A stretch of 64,000 nt of DNA from an uncultured Pseudomonadota bacterium (GTDB taxonomy: Bacteria; Pseudomonadota; Gammaproteobacteria; Burkholderiales; JALYOK01), in assembly GCA_902826775.1 (NCBI GenBank), contig CADEHE010000002.1:535043-599042 (forward strand), read 5' to 3'. The stretch's first letter is position 1; each line of letters opens with the position of its first letter. Below, in pieces: positions 56,967 through 64,000 of this stretch. The notes below the pieces were generated by a model. The model was not told the origin of the DNA. It searched no databases and was given only the letters and a program-made list of their open reading frames with translations. The position numbers were made by a program, and so were the translations under genes.

Positions 56967-57953
56967 CTACTTCTTGGCGACTTCCGCCACCAGCGACGCA
57001 TCGATGCCTTGGGCAAAGTCGACGCTGCCTTCGAGCAGTTTATTGTCCTTGAGAAACTTCTCGATTGTCGGCGCGACCGCGAGCAAGGATTGCTTCTCGC
57101 TGGCCGCCCCCAACGCTAGCAAGTTTTCCTTCTGACCGAAGAAGCGCGTACCGGGCAAGAACACCTTGTATTCCTTCGGCTTCAGTCCCACTACTTTGGA
57201 CATAATCTTCGCCGCCTCGTCCGGGTTGGTGCGAATGAACGCCTCGGTGTCGTACCACGCCTTGATCATGCCGAGGAAATCGCTGCGGTTCGAGGCGATC
57301 GACTTTTCCTGCGCCACCAACAGATCGGGCACCAGGCCCGGCATGTCCTTGGACGTAAACAAGGCTTTGCCCTTGCCGCTCGTCTGGATCTGATTCACCC
57401 ATGGATTCCACACCACGGCAGCCTCCACACGCCCGGCGAGAAACGCCGCAGCGGCATCGCCGGCCGACAAGTTGACGACTTCCACGTCCGCCAGACTCAT
57501 GTTGTTGGCTGTGAGCGCCGTCACCAGTACGAAATGGGAAATACTGAATTCCTCCAATGCGACCTTCTTACCCTTCAAGTCAGCGAAGCTCTTGATCTTC
57601 GGACTGACCATCAGCGCATCGTTACCGGCGGAATTGTCATTGACGAGAACGGTCTTGAGCGCGAGTCCTTTTGCGAGCGGCGCCATGGTGTCGCTCCAGG
57701 TCTGGCTGTTGGCGTCCAACTGACCCGAGGAAAGCGCAGAGATCGAATCCGTATAGTTGGGAAACCATACGAGCTTGACGCTTGCCCCGTGCTTTTTGAA
57801 GAATCCTTTCTGTTCGGCTACGTACCAGGCCACCCAGCCGGGCCAATCGCTGACGCCCACTTTGATTTCACTGCGGGCAACCCCGGGCGCAATCAAACAG
57901 AAGGCGGAAAACAGTAGAAACGCCGAACGCAGTCGTTTTAGATAGTCGCGCAT
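56967..57953 (-). CDS. ABC transporter substrate-binding protein (NMT1/TauA-like)
   Basis: Periplasmic binding protein, 328 residues from ATG 57953 (GGAG seven bases upstream), with a signal peptide ending near GVARS. The body matches the SsuA/TauA/NrtA fold: IKVGVSDWPGWVAWYVAEQKGFFKKHG, the ligand-site stretch NDALMVSPKI, DLKGKKVALEEFSISHFVL and AAVVWNPWVNQI. It is the first gene after the guanidine riboswitch. Such proteins are usually labelled taurine or nitrate binding; the riboswitch argues for guanidine. Confidence 0.9.
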   Translation of the reverse strand: MRDYLKRLRSAFLLFSAFCLIAPGVARSEIKVGVSDWPGWVAWYVAEQKGFFKKHGASVKLVWFPNYTDSISALSSGQLDANSQTWSDTMAPLAKGLALKTVLVNDNSAGNDALMVSPKIKSFADLKGKKVALEEFSISHFVLVTALTANNMSLADVEVVNLSAGDAAAAFLAGRVEAAVVWNPWVNQIQTSGKGKALFTSKDMPGLVPDLLVAQEKSIASNRSDFLGMIKAWYDTEAFIRTNPDEAAKIMSKVVGLKPKEYKVFLPGTRFFGQKENLLALGAASEKQSLLAVAPTIEKFLKDNKLLEGSVDFAQGIDASLVAEVAKK

Positions 57954-58007
57954 AATAGGCTCCGAAAGTGGACTCGATAGCAAGCAGAGGGCGACCGAAA
58001 CATTGCC

Positions 58008-58118
58008 GCGACCTCCCGGGCTTTTGTCCCGCCGTGGAGCCGTTTGCGGCATGATCCGCGCGCAGCCGGAAAACTCTCGGACCAGACATTGTCGCCAACC
58101 GGAACCCTAGTCTTCCTT
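58008..58118 (-). promoter_or_regulatory. Guanidine-I (ykkC) riboswitch
   Basis: On the minus strand the conserved ykkC blocks occur in order: CTAGGGTTCCGG (58110-58099), CTGGTCCGAGAG (58085-58074), ACGGCGGGACAAAAGCCCGG then GAGGTC (58034-58010). These are the hallmark sequences of the guanidine-I class. It ends about 55 bp before the ATG of the binding protein. Gene context (transporter plus ureohydrolase) fits guanidine rather than the ppGpp or PRPP subclasses. Expression should rise with guanidine. Confidence 0.93.
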
Positions 58119-58333
58119 ACGAGGCGCAACGCCTTGCGTGCACCCTCGAGGACAGCTTTGCAAGCAGTGTGCCAACGAAATTCGCGGTGAACGAATCTTG
58201 CATGTACCCGGCAAGAGCGCAGAACGCACCGTCATGCTGCATCGAGTTATGCACAGCAAGAGTGCGCCGGGCAGCATCGGGGCACGAAACCGGTGCGGGC
58301 GCGTGAGTCAAGTTCAACGCAAGAGGACTAAGA

Positions 58334-59500
58334 GTGCATCGGAGTCACCTCGCCAATGGAGTAAACATCGTAACCAGCGCCCGGGCCGGAGCGACTCACG
58401 CCGGCGTCGCGCTCTGCTTGATCGGCGGCGTGCGCGCCCAGACTGCGGCGGAGAGCGGGTATGCGCACCTGGTCGAGCACTTGCTGTTTGAAAGCGGAGA
58501 GTGGACTGGATCGCTTGGCCAATCGCAGAGCACACTCAATGCGTATACCGGACGCGAGCATATCGCCCTGACGGGGTTCGTATTGGCCAAGGATGCGGCT
58601 CGGTTGATTGAGCGCTTCGCTCAGAGCCTCCTCGATGTGCGGTTTTCCGATGCAGCCATCGACGCGGAGCGTGGCCGTATTGCACTCGAGGACGAGCAAT
58701 CACTCTTGTCGCCGGCGGATCGAGCGGAGCAAGCAATAGTCGAGACAATTTGGCCCGGTCACGCGATTGCGCAACCGCTGTCAGGGCAAGTTAAAGGCCC
58801 AGCGGCAACGACAGTTCCTCCTTTGCAGCGCTTCTGGCAGCGTCTTTCGCGCAGCCAGGGCACGTTCGTGTTTGGAGTCGGTGCGATCGATCATGGCGAA
58901 ATCAAAGCCGCAGCGCGAGCACTATTGAGCCTTCCCGCCGCCGGCGCCCCGGATTTTGGATCGTCTCCGTGCTTCGCCAGCAGCGCGCGCCGCGAGTTCG
59001 GCATGGCGGACGGCACACGTTTGCTTTGGGTGCTGCCCATGCCTGCGCCAAATGAAGAAGCGCATGCCGCGGCGGAACTATTGCAACGCTTGCTCGCAGA
59101 TGCGGCTCAATCTAGTGGGTCGAATTTACATAGCGAGGCACGAGTGCGTAGCGCTGGCGTAGCTACGCGATTGCTACGCTACAGCGACGCCAGCGCCTTG
59201 GTCGTGGAGCTCGAGACCAGCGCCGTCGACGCAGCGCACGCATCTCGTGCGTGTGAAGACACTTTCGCGCAACTTGCGGCAAAGGGATTCGCGTCTGACG
59301 CATTTCGCCGCGCATTGCGCGATTTGATGGCAGATCAACAGCTTGAGCTCAATCGCCTCGATTGTCAGTTGGAACGCCTGGCTGAGAGCGTTTTGCTCAG
59401 ACGGGATGCGACCGCAATTGCAACGCTTGAGTGCGCCAATGAGGTATTCCGTCAAGCGTGGCCGCGACACGCAAAACTGCGCTGGGCTGCCTCCAGCTAA
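58334..59500 (+). CDS. M16-type zinc peptidase-like protein (single half)
   Basis: A 388-residue protein with the inverted zinc motif His45-x-x-Glu48-His49 in GYAHLVEHLLFESG, followed by STLNAYTGREHIALTGFV and a region (RGRIALEDEQSLL, about residue 113) that could supply the third ligand Glu. This matches the N-terminal half of pitrilysin-family proteases. The start is GTG 58334 with AGAGGA seven bases upstream. It has no signal peptide and no second M16 gene beside it; active M16 enzymes need two halves, so it may pair with a distant subunit or have lost activity. PqqF-like proteins are an alternative, but no pqq genes are near. Confidence 0.72.
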   Translation: MHRSHLANGVNIVTSARAGATHAGVALCLIGGVRAQTAAESGYAHLVEHLLFESGEWTGSLGQSQSTLNAYTGREHIALTGFVLAKDAARLIERFAQSLLDVRFSDAAIDAERGRIALEDEQSLLSPADRAEQAIVETIWPGHAIAQPLSGQVKGPAATTVPPLQRFWQRLSRSQGTFVFGVGAIDHGEIKAAARALLSLPAAGAPDFGSSPCFASSARREFGMADGTRLLWVLPMPAPNEEAHAAAELLQRLLADAAQSSGSNLHSEARVRSAGVATRLLRYSDASALVVELETSAVDAAHASRACEDTFAQLAAKGFASDAFRRALRDLMADQQLELNRLDCQLERLAESVLLRRDATAIATLECANEVFRQAWPRHAKLRWAASS

Positions 59501-59527
59501 CTCAGTGCAATCGGCGACCTAGGAGGA

Positions 59528-60697
59528 TCACTCGATCCCGTCATACAACCAGGCCATCGGGTTATCCGCGCCTGCCGCCCTAGACCCACCGAGCAATTGC
59601 TTGCGCAACTCGCGCGCCACGCCGCTGGCGTGGTAGAGCTCGCCGAAAAAGCGCGCCGCGTACTGCACGCGGCCGGTGCGCAAGTAGCGCTGGTTCTGGT
59701 AGTCCAGTAGTGCTTGTGCCGGATTGTCTGGCGTTTGTGCCAGACAACGCGCCAGCACCCAGGCGTCCTCTATGGCCATGCCCGCGCCCGCAGCCAGATA
59801 CTGCAGCATCGGGTGCGCGGCGTCACCGAGCAGCGTGATCAGCCCATGGCTCCAGTTGGTTATGGGTTCGCGGTCGCACAGCACCCACATCTTCCAGGTA
59901 TCGATCCTTGACAGCAGCTCCCGCACAACGGGTTGCGCTTGCGCAAACTTTGCATGCAGCTCTGCCGAATCGGCGGCAGCGTCCCAGCCCTCGGAATATT
60001 GATCGCTGTGAAATACCGCAACGAGATTGAATAACTTGCCGCTGCGCAGAGGGTAGTGCACCAAATGCGTCTTCGGCCCCGCCCAAAGCACAACCGAAGG
60101 CGACCACAAGTGCGCTGGCACGGCGCTGCGCGGCAATACTCCGCGATAAGCAATGTGTCCCGAGACTCTTGGCGGGCCATCGCCCAGCACAAGCTGTCTG
60201 ACTTTCGACCACAATCCATCGGCGCCGACCAAAACGCGTCCGGCCACGCGGCGGCCGTCGCTGCAAACCACTTCTACCTGCGAAGCCGTTTGTGCGATAT
60301 GCGCGACATCGGCATGAGTCAGCAGTTCCACTCCGTACTGGTGACACGCGGACAGGAGTGTTTGATGCAAATCGGCGCGATGAATCACGCCGTAAGAAAA
60401 ACCAAAGCGAGCGCGGTAGGTCTCGCCGAGCGTCGACGTGACAACTGGCTCGCCGCTCAGCGCATCCATCATCACCAGCTTATCCGGGAACCAAGCGCTG
60501 GCGGCAATTTCGTCCGCTAGGCCGAGCCGCTCGAACATCTTGAAGACGTTCGCACCCAGTTGTATCCCCGCACCAACTTCTTTGAACTCAGCGGAGCGTT
60601 CCAACACAATGCTTGCGATTCCCCGCTGGGCGAGCGCCAGCGCACATGCCAATCCGCCGATACCGCCACCCACAATGATGATGCGGCTGCGTTCCAT
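59528..60697 (-). CDS. FAD-dependent aromatic hydroxylase, 3-hydroxybenzoate 6-monooxygenase-like
   Basis: Class A flavin monooxygenase of 389 residues. FAD-binding GGGIGGLACALALAQRG is at residues 10-26, the DG-type motif in VLVGADGLWSKVR, and GDAAHPMLQYLAAG near 297-310. The N-terminal ERSAEFKEVGAGIQLGANVF and the C-terminal AWLYDGIE match 3-hydroxybenzoate 6-hydroxylases (gentisate route) and salicylate hydroxylases. No gentisate or other aromatic-catabolism genes are beside it, so the substrate is not proved. Confidence 0.85.
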   Translation of the reverse strand: MERSRIIIVGGGIGGLACALALAQRGIASIVLERSAEFKEVGAGIQLGANVFKMFERLGLADEIAASAWFPDKLVMMDALSGEPVVTSTLGETYRARFGFSYGVIHRADLHQTLLSACHQYGVELLTHADVAHIAQTASQVEVVCSDGRRVAGRVLVGADGLWSKVRQLVLGDGPPRVSGHIAYRGVLPRSAVPAHLWSPSVVLWAGPKTHLVHYPLRSGKLFNLVAVFHSDQYSEGWDAAADSAELHAKFAQAQPVVRELLSRIDTWKMWVLCDREPITNWSHGLITLLGDAAHPMLQYLAAGAGMAIEDAWVLARCLAQTPDNPAQALLDYQNQRYLRTGRVQYAARFFGELYHASGVARELRKQLLGGSRAAGADNPMAWLYDGIE

Positions 60698-60731
60698 GTG
60701 GCGTTACGACAAGTTGAAGCCTAGTTGTGCG

Positions 60732-61370
60732 CTACGCGGCTCGGGCGCGAGAGCGCAGATATGCCACGATTCCCGGCAAGATCGAGGCGATGATAATCGC
60801 CACAATCACCAAACCAAGATTGCGCTTGACCCATGGAATATTGCCAAAGAAGTAGCCTGCGTAGATCAAAGAGATAACCCAGAGCGCGCCGCCGGCGATA
60901 TTGAACAACGCAAAACGCCCGCGATCCATGGTGCTGACGCCCGCGACGAACGGCGCGTAAGTGCGCACAATCGGCACGAAGCGCGAAATCGTAATGGCTT
61001 TGCCGCCGTGCCGCTCGAAGAACAAGCGCGTCTGCTCCAAGTATTTTCGCTTGAAATACCAGCGGTCTTCGATTCGATAGACGCGCGGACCGATCCAGCG
61101 TCCGATTTCGTAATTAACTTGATTGCCGAGAATCGCGGCGATAACCAGTGCACCGGCAAGCAGGTGTACGTTCATCGAGCCGGCGGCGGCAACAGCCCCG
61201 GCCACGAACAGCAGTGAGTCGCCTGGCAAAAACGGTGTGACGACCAGCCCAGTCTCGGCGAAGATTATGGCGAACAGAATGACATAAATCCAGGCGCCAT
61301 GCGCCTGCGCCAGATCGGCCAAATGCTGGTCCAGGTGGCGGACCAGATCGACGACGGAGCCGAGATCCAA
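60732..61370 (-). CDS. DedA-family membrane protein
   Basis: A 212-residue protein of the DedA/VTT family, with five or so membrane segments. Signatures: FAETGLVVTPFLPGDSLLFVAG, NYEIGRWIGPRVY, the conserved FFERHGGKAITISRFVPIVRTYAPFVAGV (recognised by ISRFVPIVRTYAPF) and NIAGGALWV. DedA proteins act in membrane homeostasis and undecaprenyl/lipid flipping. Start ATG 61370; 30 bp from secF. Confidence 0.93.
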   Translation of the reverse strand: MDLGSVVDLVRHLDQHLADLAQAHGAWIYVILFAIIFAETGLVVTPFLPGDSLLFVAGAVAAAGSMNVHLLAGALVIAAILGNQVNYEIGRWIGPRVYRIEDRWYFKRKYLEQTRLFFERHGGKAITISRFVPIVRTYAPFVAGVSTMDRGRFALFNIAGGALWVISLIYAGYFFGNIPWVKRNLGLVIVAIIIASILPGIVAYLRSRARAA

Positions 61371-61400
61371 AAGCTATCGCTTGCAGCGGTTGCTAAAGTG

Positions 61401-62351
61401 CTAGGGCTGAACGCCCGCTGTGCTGCGCGGCGCGCCCTCACCGTCTTTTTTGATCTTCACAAAGTCCTCGCGTGCGACGCCCAGCCACATCGCGATCGGC
61501 GATGCCACCAAGACAGAGGAGTAAATACCGAACAAGATGCCGATCGTGAGTGCCAGCGCGAAGTAATGCAGCGCTGGCCCGCCGAATAGCAACATCGCCA
61601 ACACCGCAAGCTGCGTGGCGCCATGGGTGATGATCGTGCGCGACATTGTTCGAGTGATCGCGTTGTTAATGATCTCGGAAACGGAAGCGCCGCGCATTTT
61701 GCGAAAATTCTCGCGCACGCGATCGAATACGACCACGGACTCGTTCACCGAGTAGCCGAGAATTGCCAAGATCGCCGCGAGCACAGGCAAGCCGAATTCC
61801 CACTGAAACAGCGCAAAGAAGCCAAGAATAATCACGACGTCGTGCAAGTTGGCGATCACTGTAGCCACCGCCAGCTTCCACTCGAAGCGGATCGACAAAT
61901 AGATGATCATGCCGATGGCGACAAACAGCAGCGCCGTTGCCGCCTGCCAGCCAAGTTCCTTGCCTACTTGAGGGCCGACAAATTCGACGCGGCGGATTTG
62001 CACACTCGGATCGCTCTTCTTCAATGCCACCGCTACCGTTTCGCTGAGCGCCGCCGCTTTCACGCCTTTCTTCAGCGGCAAGCGTATCAACACGTCACGC
62101 GCCGTGCCGAAGTTTTGCACCACCGCTTCCGGCATTTCAACCGTTGCCAATGCTTTGCGCACGTTATCGATATTGACCGGCTTGTCATAGCTGACTTCCA
62201 TCAGCGTGCCGCCGGTAAAGTCGATGCCGAAATTCAACCCACGAGTAAGCAGGAAGAAGACCGAGAGTAAAAACGTGACTAGCGAGATCGTGGTGGTGAT
62301 CTTGCCCCAACTCATGAAGGGGATGTCACGCCGTATCTTGAAAAACTCCAT
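61401..62351 (-). CDS. secF: Protein translocase subunit SecF
   Basis: Inner-membrane subunit that helps pull preproteins through SecYEG. The 316-residue product has six membrane segments, starting with ISLVTFLLSVFFLLTRGLNFGIDFTGGTLMEV, and the SecF signature VVVFDRVRENFRK followed by ITRTMSRTIITHGATQL. ATG 62351. It lies 31 bp after secD, the standard secDF order. Confidence 0.96.
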   Translation of the reverse strand: MEFFKIRRDIPFMSWGKITTTISLVTFLLSVFFLLTRGLNFGIDFTGGTLMEVSYDKPVNIDNVRKALATVEMPEAVVQNFGTARDVLIRLPLKKGVKAAALSETVAVALKKSDPSVQIRRVEFVGPQVGKELGWQAATALLFVAIGMIIYLSIRFEWKLAVATVIANLHDVVIILGFFALFQWEFGLPVLAAILAILGYSVNESVVVFDRVRENFRKMRGASVSEIINNAITRTMSRTIITHGATQLAVLAMLLFGGPALHYFALALTIGILFGIYSSVLVASPIAMWLGVAREDFVKIKKDGEGAPRSTAGVQP

Positions 62352-62382
62352 GCGCTATTCCTTGTAGATTGCGGGCTGGCGC

Positions 62383-64000
62383 TTACGCCGCCTTCTGTTC
62401 CCAGCTAGTGTTGCCAATTGGCAGTTTTTCGATCTTGCGCTTGCCGCCATAAATCCAGTTCACCAACGCGCGCGAAACAACGATCGCGCTGAACATCGAC
62501 GTCAAGATACCGAGGCACAGCACGACAGCGAAGCCGCGCACCGGGCCTGAGCCGAACGCGAACAAAGCGATGCCGGCGATCAAAGTCGTCACGTTGGAGT
62601 CGAGAATGGTGCCGAACGCGCGGTCGTAGCCCGCATTGATCGCCGCATGCGGCGAAACGCCGTTGCGCAGTTCCTCGCGTATGCGCTCATTGATCAGCAC
62701 GTTGGCATCGATCGCCATGCCGAGCGTCAGCGCAATGCCGGCCATGCCGGGCAGCGTCAAGGTGGTCTGAATCATCGACAACAGCGCCACCAGAAACAAT
62801 AAATTGGCGCCCAGCGCCAGCACCGAAACAAGGCCGAACAGCATGTAATAGACGATCATGAACACGGCGATTAGGCCAAAGCCCCACATGGTCGAGTGGA
62901 AGCCCTTAGCGATATTGTCCGCGCCCAAGCTGGGCCCGACGGTACGCTCTTCGATGAAATCCATTTTCGCCGCCAACGCACCGGCGCCCAGCAGCACGGC
63001 GACATCGCTGGATTCGCGCGCATCGCGCATGCCGGTAATCTGCACGTTGCCGCCGCCGATTTCTTCCTGAATGGTCGGCGAGGTGATCGACTCGGTGCCG
63101 GACTTTTCCACCAGCAGTATCGCCATGCGCTTGCCGACATTCTCGCGCGTGATGTCACGGAAAATCGTCGCGCCTTTGCCGTCTAAGCGGATGCGCACGG
63201 CAGGACGGCCGTATTGATCGAAATCCGCGGCGGCATCAGTGATCGAATCGCCGGTGAGCACGACGTCCTTCTTGACCAAGACCTTGCGTCCACCGCGCTC
63301 GGGCAACAATTCGGCACCGATCGGGATATCGCCGCTGGCGATCGCCGCGGCTTCGTTGTCCTGATCGACCATGCGCACTTCCAAGCTTGCCGTGCGCCCG
63401 ATGATCTCCTTTACGCGTGCCGGGTCTTGCACGCCAGGCAGCTCGACCACGATGCGGTCTTGGCCTTGTTGCTGAATGATCGGCTCCGCAGTGCCAAGTT
63501 CGTTGACGCGGTTATGCAGCGTGGCGATGTTGCGCGCGATCGCGTCTTCCCGCGCCTTGATCTCGGCTTCCGGACGCAGCGTCGCGACAATGCGCAGGTC
63601 GTTGCCGTCACCTTCCTGCTTCAGCAGGTAATCGGGCGCCAAGCGCTCGATTTCAGTCACGGCTTTGGTGCGCATGGCCGGATCAGTAAAGCGCACGATC
63701 AAGCGCTCGCCCTGGCGCTGGATTTGACCGGAATAGTAAATCGATTGCTCGCGCAGCCGTCGCCGCACGTCGATGCGCAAGCTTTCCAGCTTCTTTTCCA
63801 GCGCCTCTTTCATGTCCACTTGCAGCAGCAGATGCACGCCGCCGCGCAAGTCCAGGCCCAAATACATCGGCAAAGCGCGAATCTTTTGCATCCATGCCGG
63901 GGTATTGGAAATCATGTTCAAGGCGACGGTATAGGGACTTCTGCCAGTGCCCTCTTGCAGATCTTTGTCGATGAGGTCGCGCGCTTTAATCTGTCCGTCG
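62383..64000 (-). CDS. secD: Protein translocase subunit SecD (5' end cut by window)
   Basis: The frame stays open to the right edge, so the gene is incomplete: 538 residues are visible, and full SecD is about 600-630. Seen: LGLDLRGGVHLLLQVDM (first periplasmic domain), VVELPGVQDPARVKEIIGRTA, the C-terminal membrane domain with IALTLGMAIDANVLINERIREE and ALVNWIYGGKRK. The TTG at 63921 is not a real start because family-like sequence (YTVALNMISNTPAWM) continues across it. secF follows. Confidence 0.96.
   Translation of the reverse strand, partial: DGQIKARDLIDKDLQEGTGRSPYTVALNMISNTPAWMQKIRALPMYLGLDLRGGVHLLLQVDMKEALEKKLESLRIDVRRRLREQSIYYSGQIQRQGERLIVRFTDPAMRTKAVTEIERLAPDYLLKQEGDGNDLRIVATLRPEAEIKAREDAIARNIATLHNRVNELGTAEPIIQQQGQDRIVVELPGVQDPARVKEIIGRTASLEVRMVDQDNEAAAIASGDIPIGAELLPERGGRKVLVKKDVVLTGDSITDAAADFDQYGRPAVRIRLDGKGATIFRDITRENVGKRMAILLVEKSGTESITSPTIQEEIGGGNVQITGMRDARESSDVAVLLGAGALAAKMDFIEERTVGPSLGADNIAKGFHSTMWGFGLIAVFMIVYYMLFGLVSVLALGANLLFLVALLSMIQTTLTLPGMAGIALTLGMAIDANVLINERIREELRNGVSPHAAINAGYDRAFGTILDSNVTTLIAGIALFAFGSGPVRGFAVVLCLGILTSMFSAIVVSRALVNWIYGGKRKIEKLPIGNTSWEQKAA

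Overview
This 64 kb window looks like a piece of a GC-rich betaproteobacterial chromosome. It carries no rRNA, tRNA, CRISPR array, phage or insertion sequence that I can recognise. The taxonomic call is inferred from gene content and order: amgK-murU divergent from lptD-surA-pdxA; rimP-nusA-infB-rbfA-truB-rpsO-pnp; icd, cspA and clpS-clpA together; a DUF2322 gene; and nudix-mnmA, gst and purB together. I cannot fix the order or genus from the sequence alone.

Layout. (1) 1-8.3 kb is the envelope block: amgK-murU-pepP on the minus strand, followed by a broken start of a FAD hydroxylase gene at the window edge, and lptD-surA-pdxA on the plus strand. (2) 8.5-13.6 kb is a peroxide-defence island: catalase, a flavin disulfide reductase, a peroxiredoxin-glutaredoxin fusion and divergent oxyR. 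(3) 13.8-15.4 kb has a nitronate monooxygenase-like gene and an exported rhodanese. (4) 15.7-24.6 kb is the transcription/translation operon on the minus strand, with a promoter and an attenuator-like hairpin in front of rimP. (5) 25.0-27.7 kb is exbB-exbD-tonB, the TonB having a very long Pro/Glu region. (6) 27.8-35.1 kb is mixed housekeeping: a DMT protein, DUF2322, an M17 aminopeptidase, thyA, a metY-type sulfhydrylase, an alpha/beta hydrolase and hypotheticals. (7) 35.2-39.9 kb has clpA, clpS, cspA and icd. (8) 40.2-46.8 kb is a four-gene ATP-grasp / alpha-E / transglutaminase plus GS-like ligase / Anbu peptidase cluster, a predicted but still poorly understood peptide-synthesis or peptide-tagging system. 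(9) 46.9-53.9 kb has a HupE/UreJ-like membrane protein, a Nudix hydrolase, mnmA, DUF2059, gst, purB (preceded by 176-bp direct repeats) and a secreted AbfB-type protein. (10) 54.1-58.1 kb is a guanidine-I (ykkC) riboswitch followed by an ABC transporter and an agmatinase-like ureohydrolase, best read as a guanidine uptake and hydrolysis operon. (11) 58.3-64 kb has a lone M16-type peptidase, a 3-hydroxybenzoate 6-hydroxylase-like monooxygenase, a DedA protein, secF, and secD, which runs off the right edge.

Two systems deserve most attention. The guanidine operon is one where default annotation (agmatinase plus taurine/nitrate-type transporter) would mislead. The Anbu-linked amidoligase cluster has all four expected parts in tight order. 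Secondary points of interest are several unrelated tandem repeats (27 bp inside lptD, 30 bp after cspA, 176 bp before purB), a 110-bp nested palindrome near metY, the OxyR operator dyads, and two unassigned RNA-like structures.
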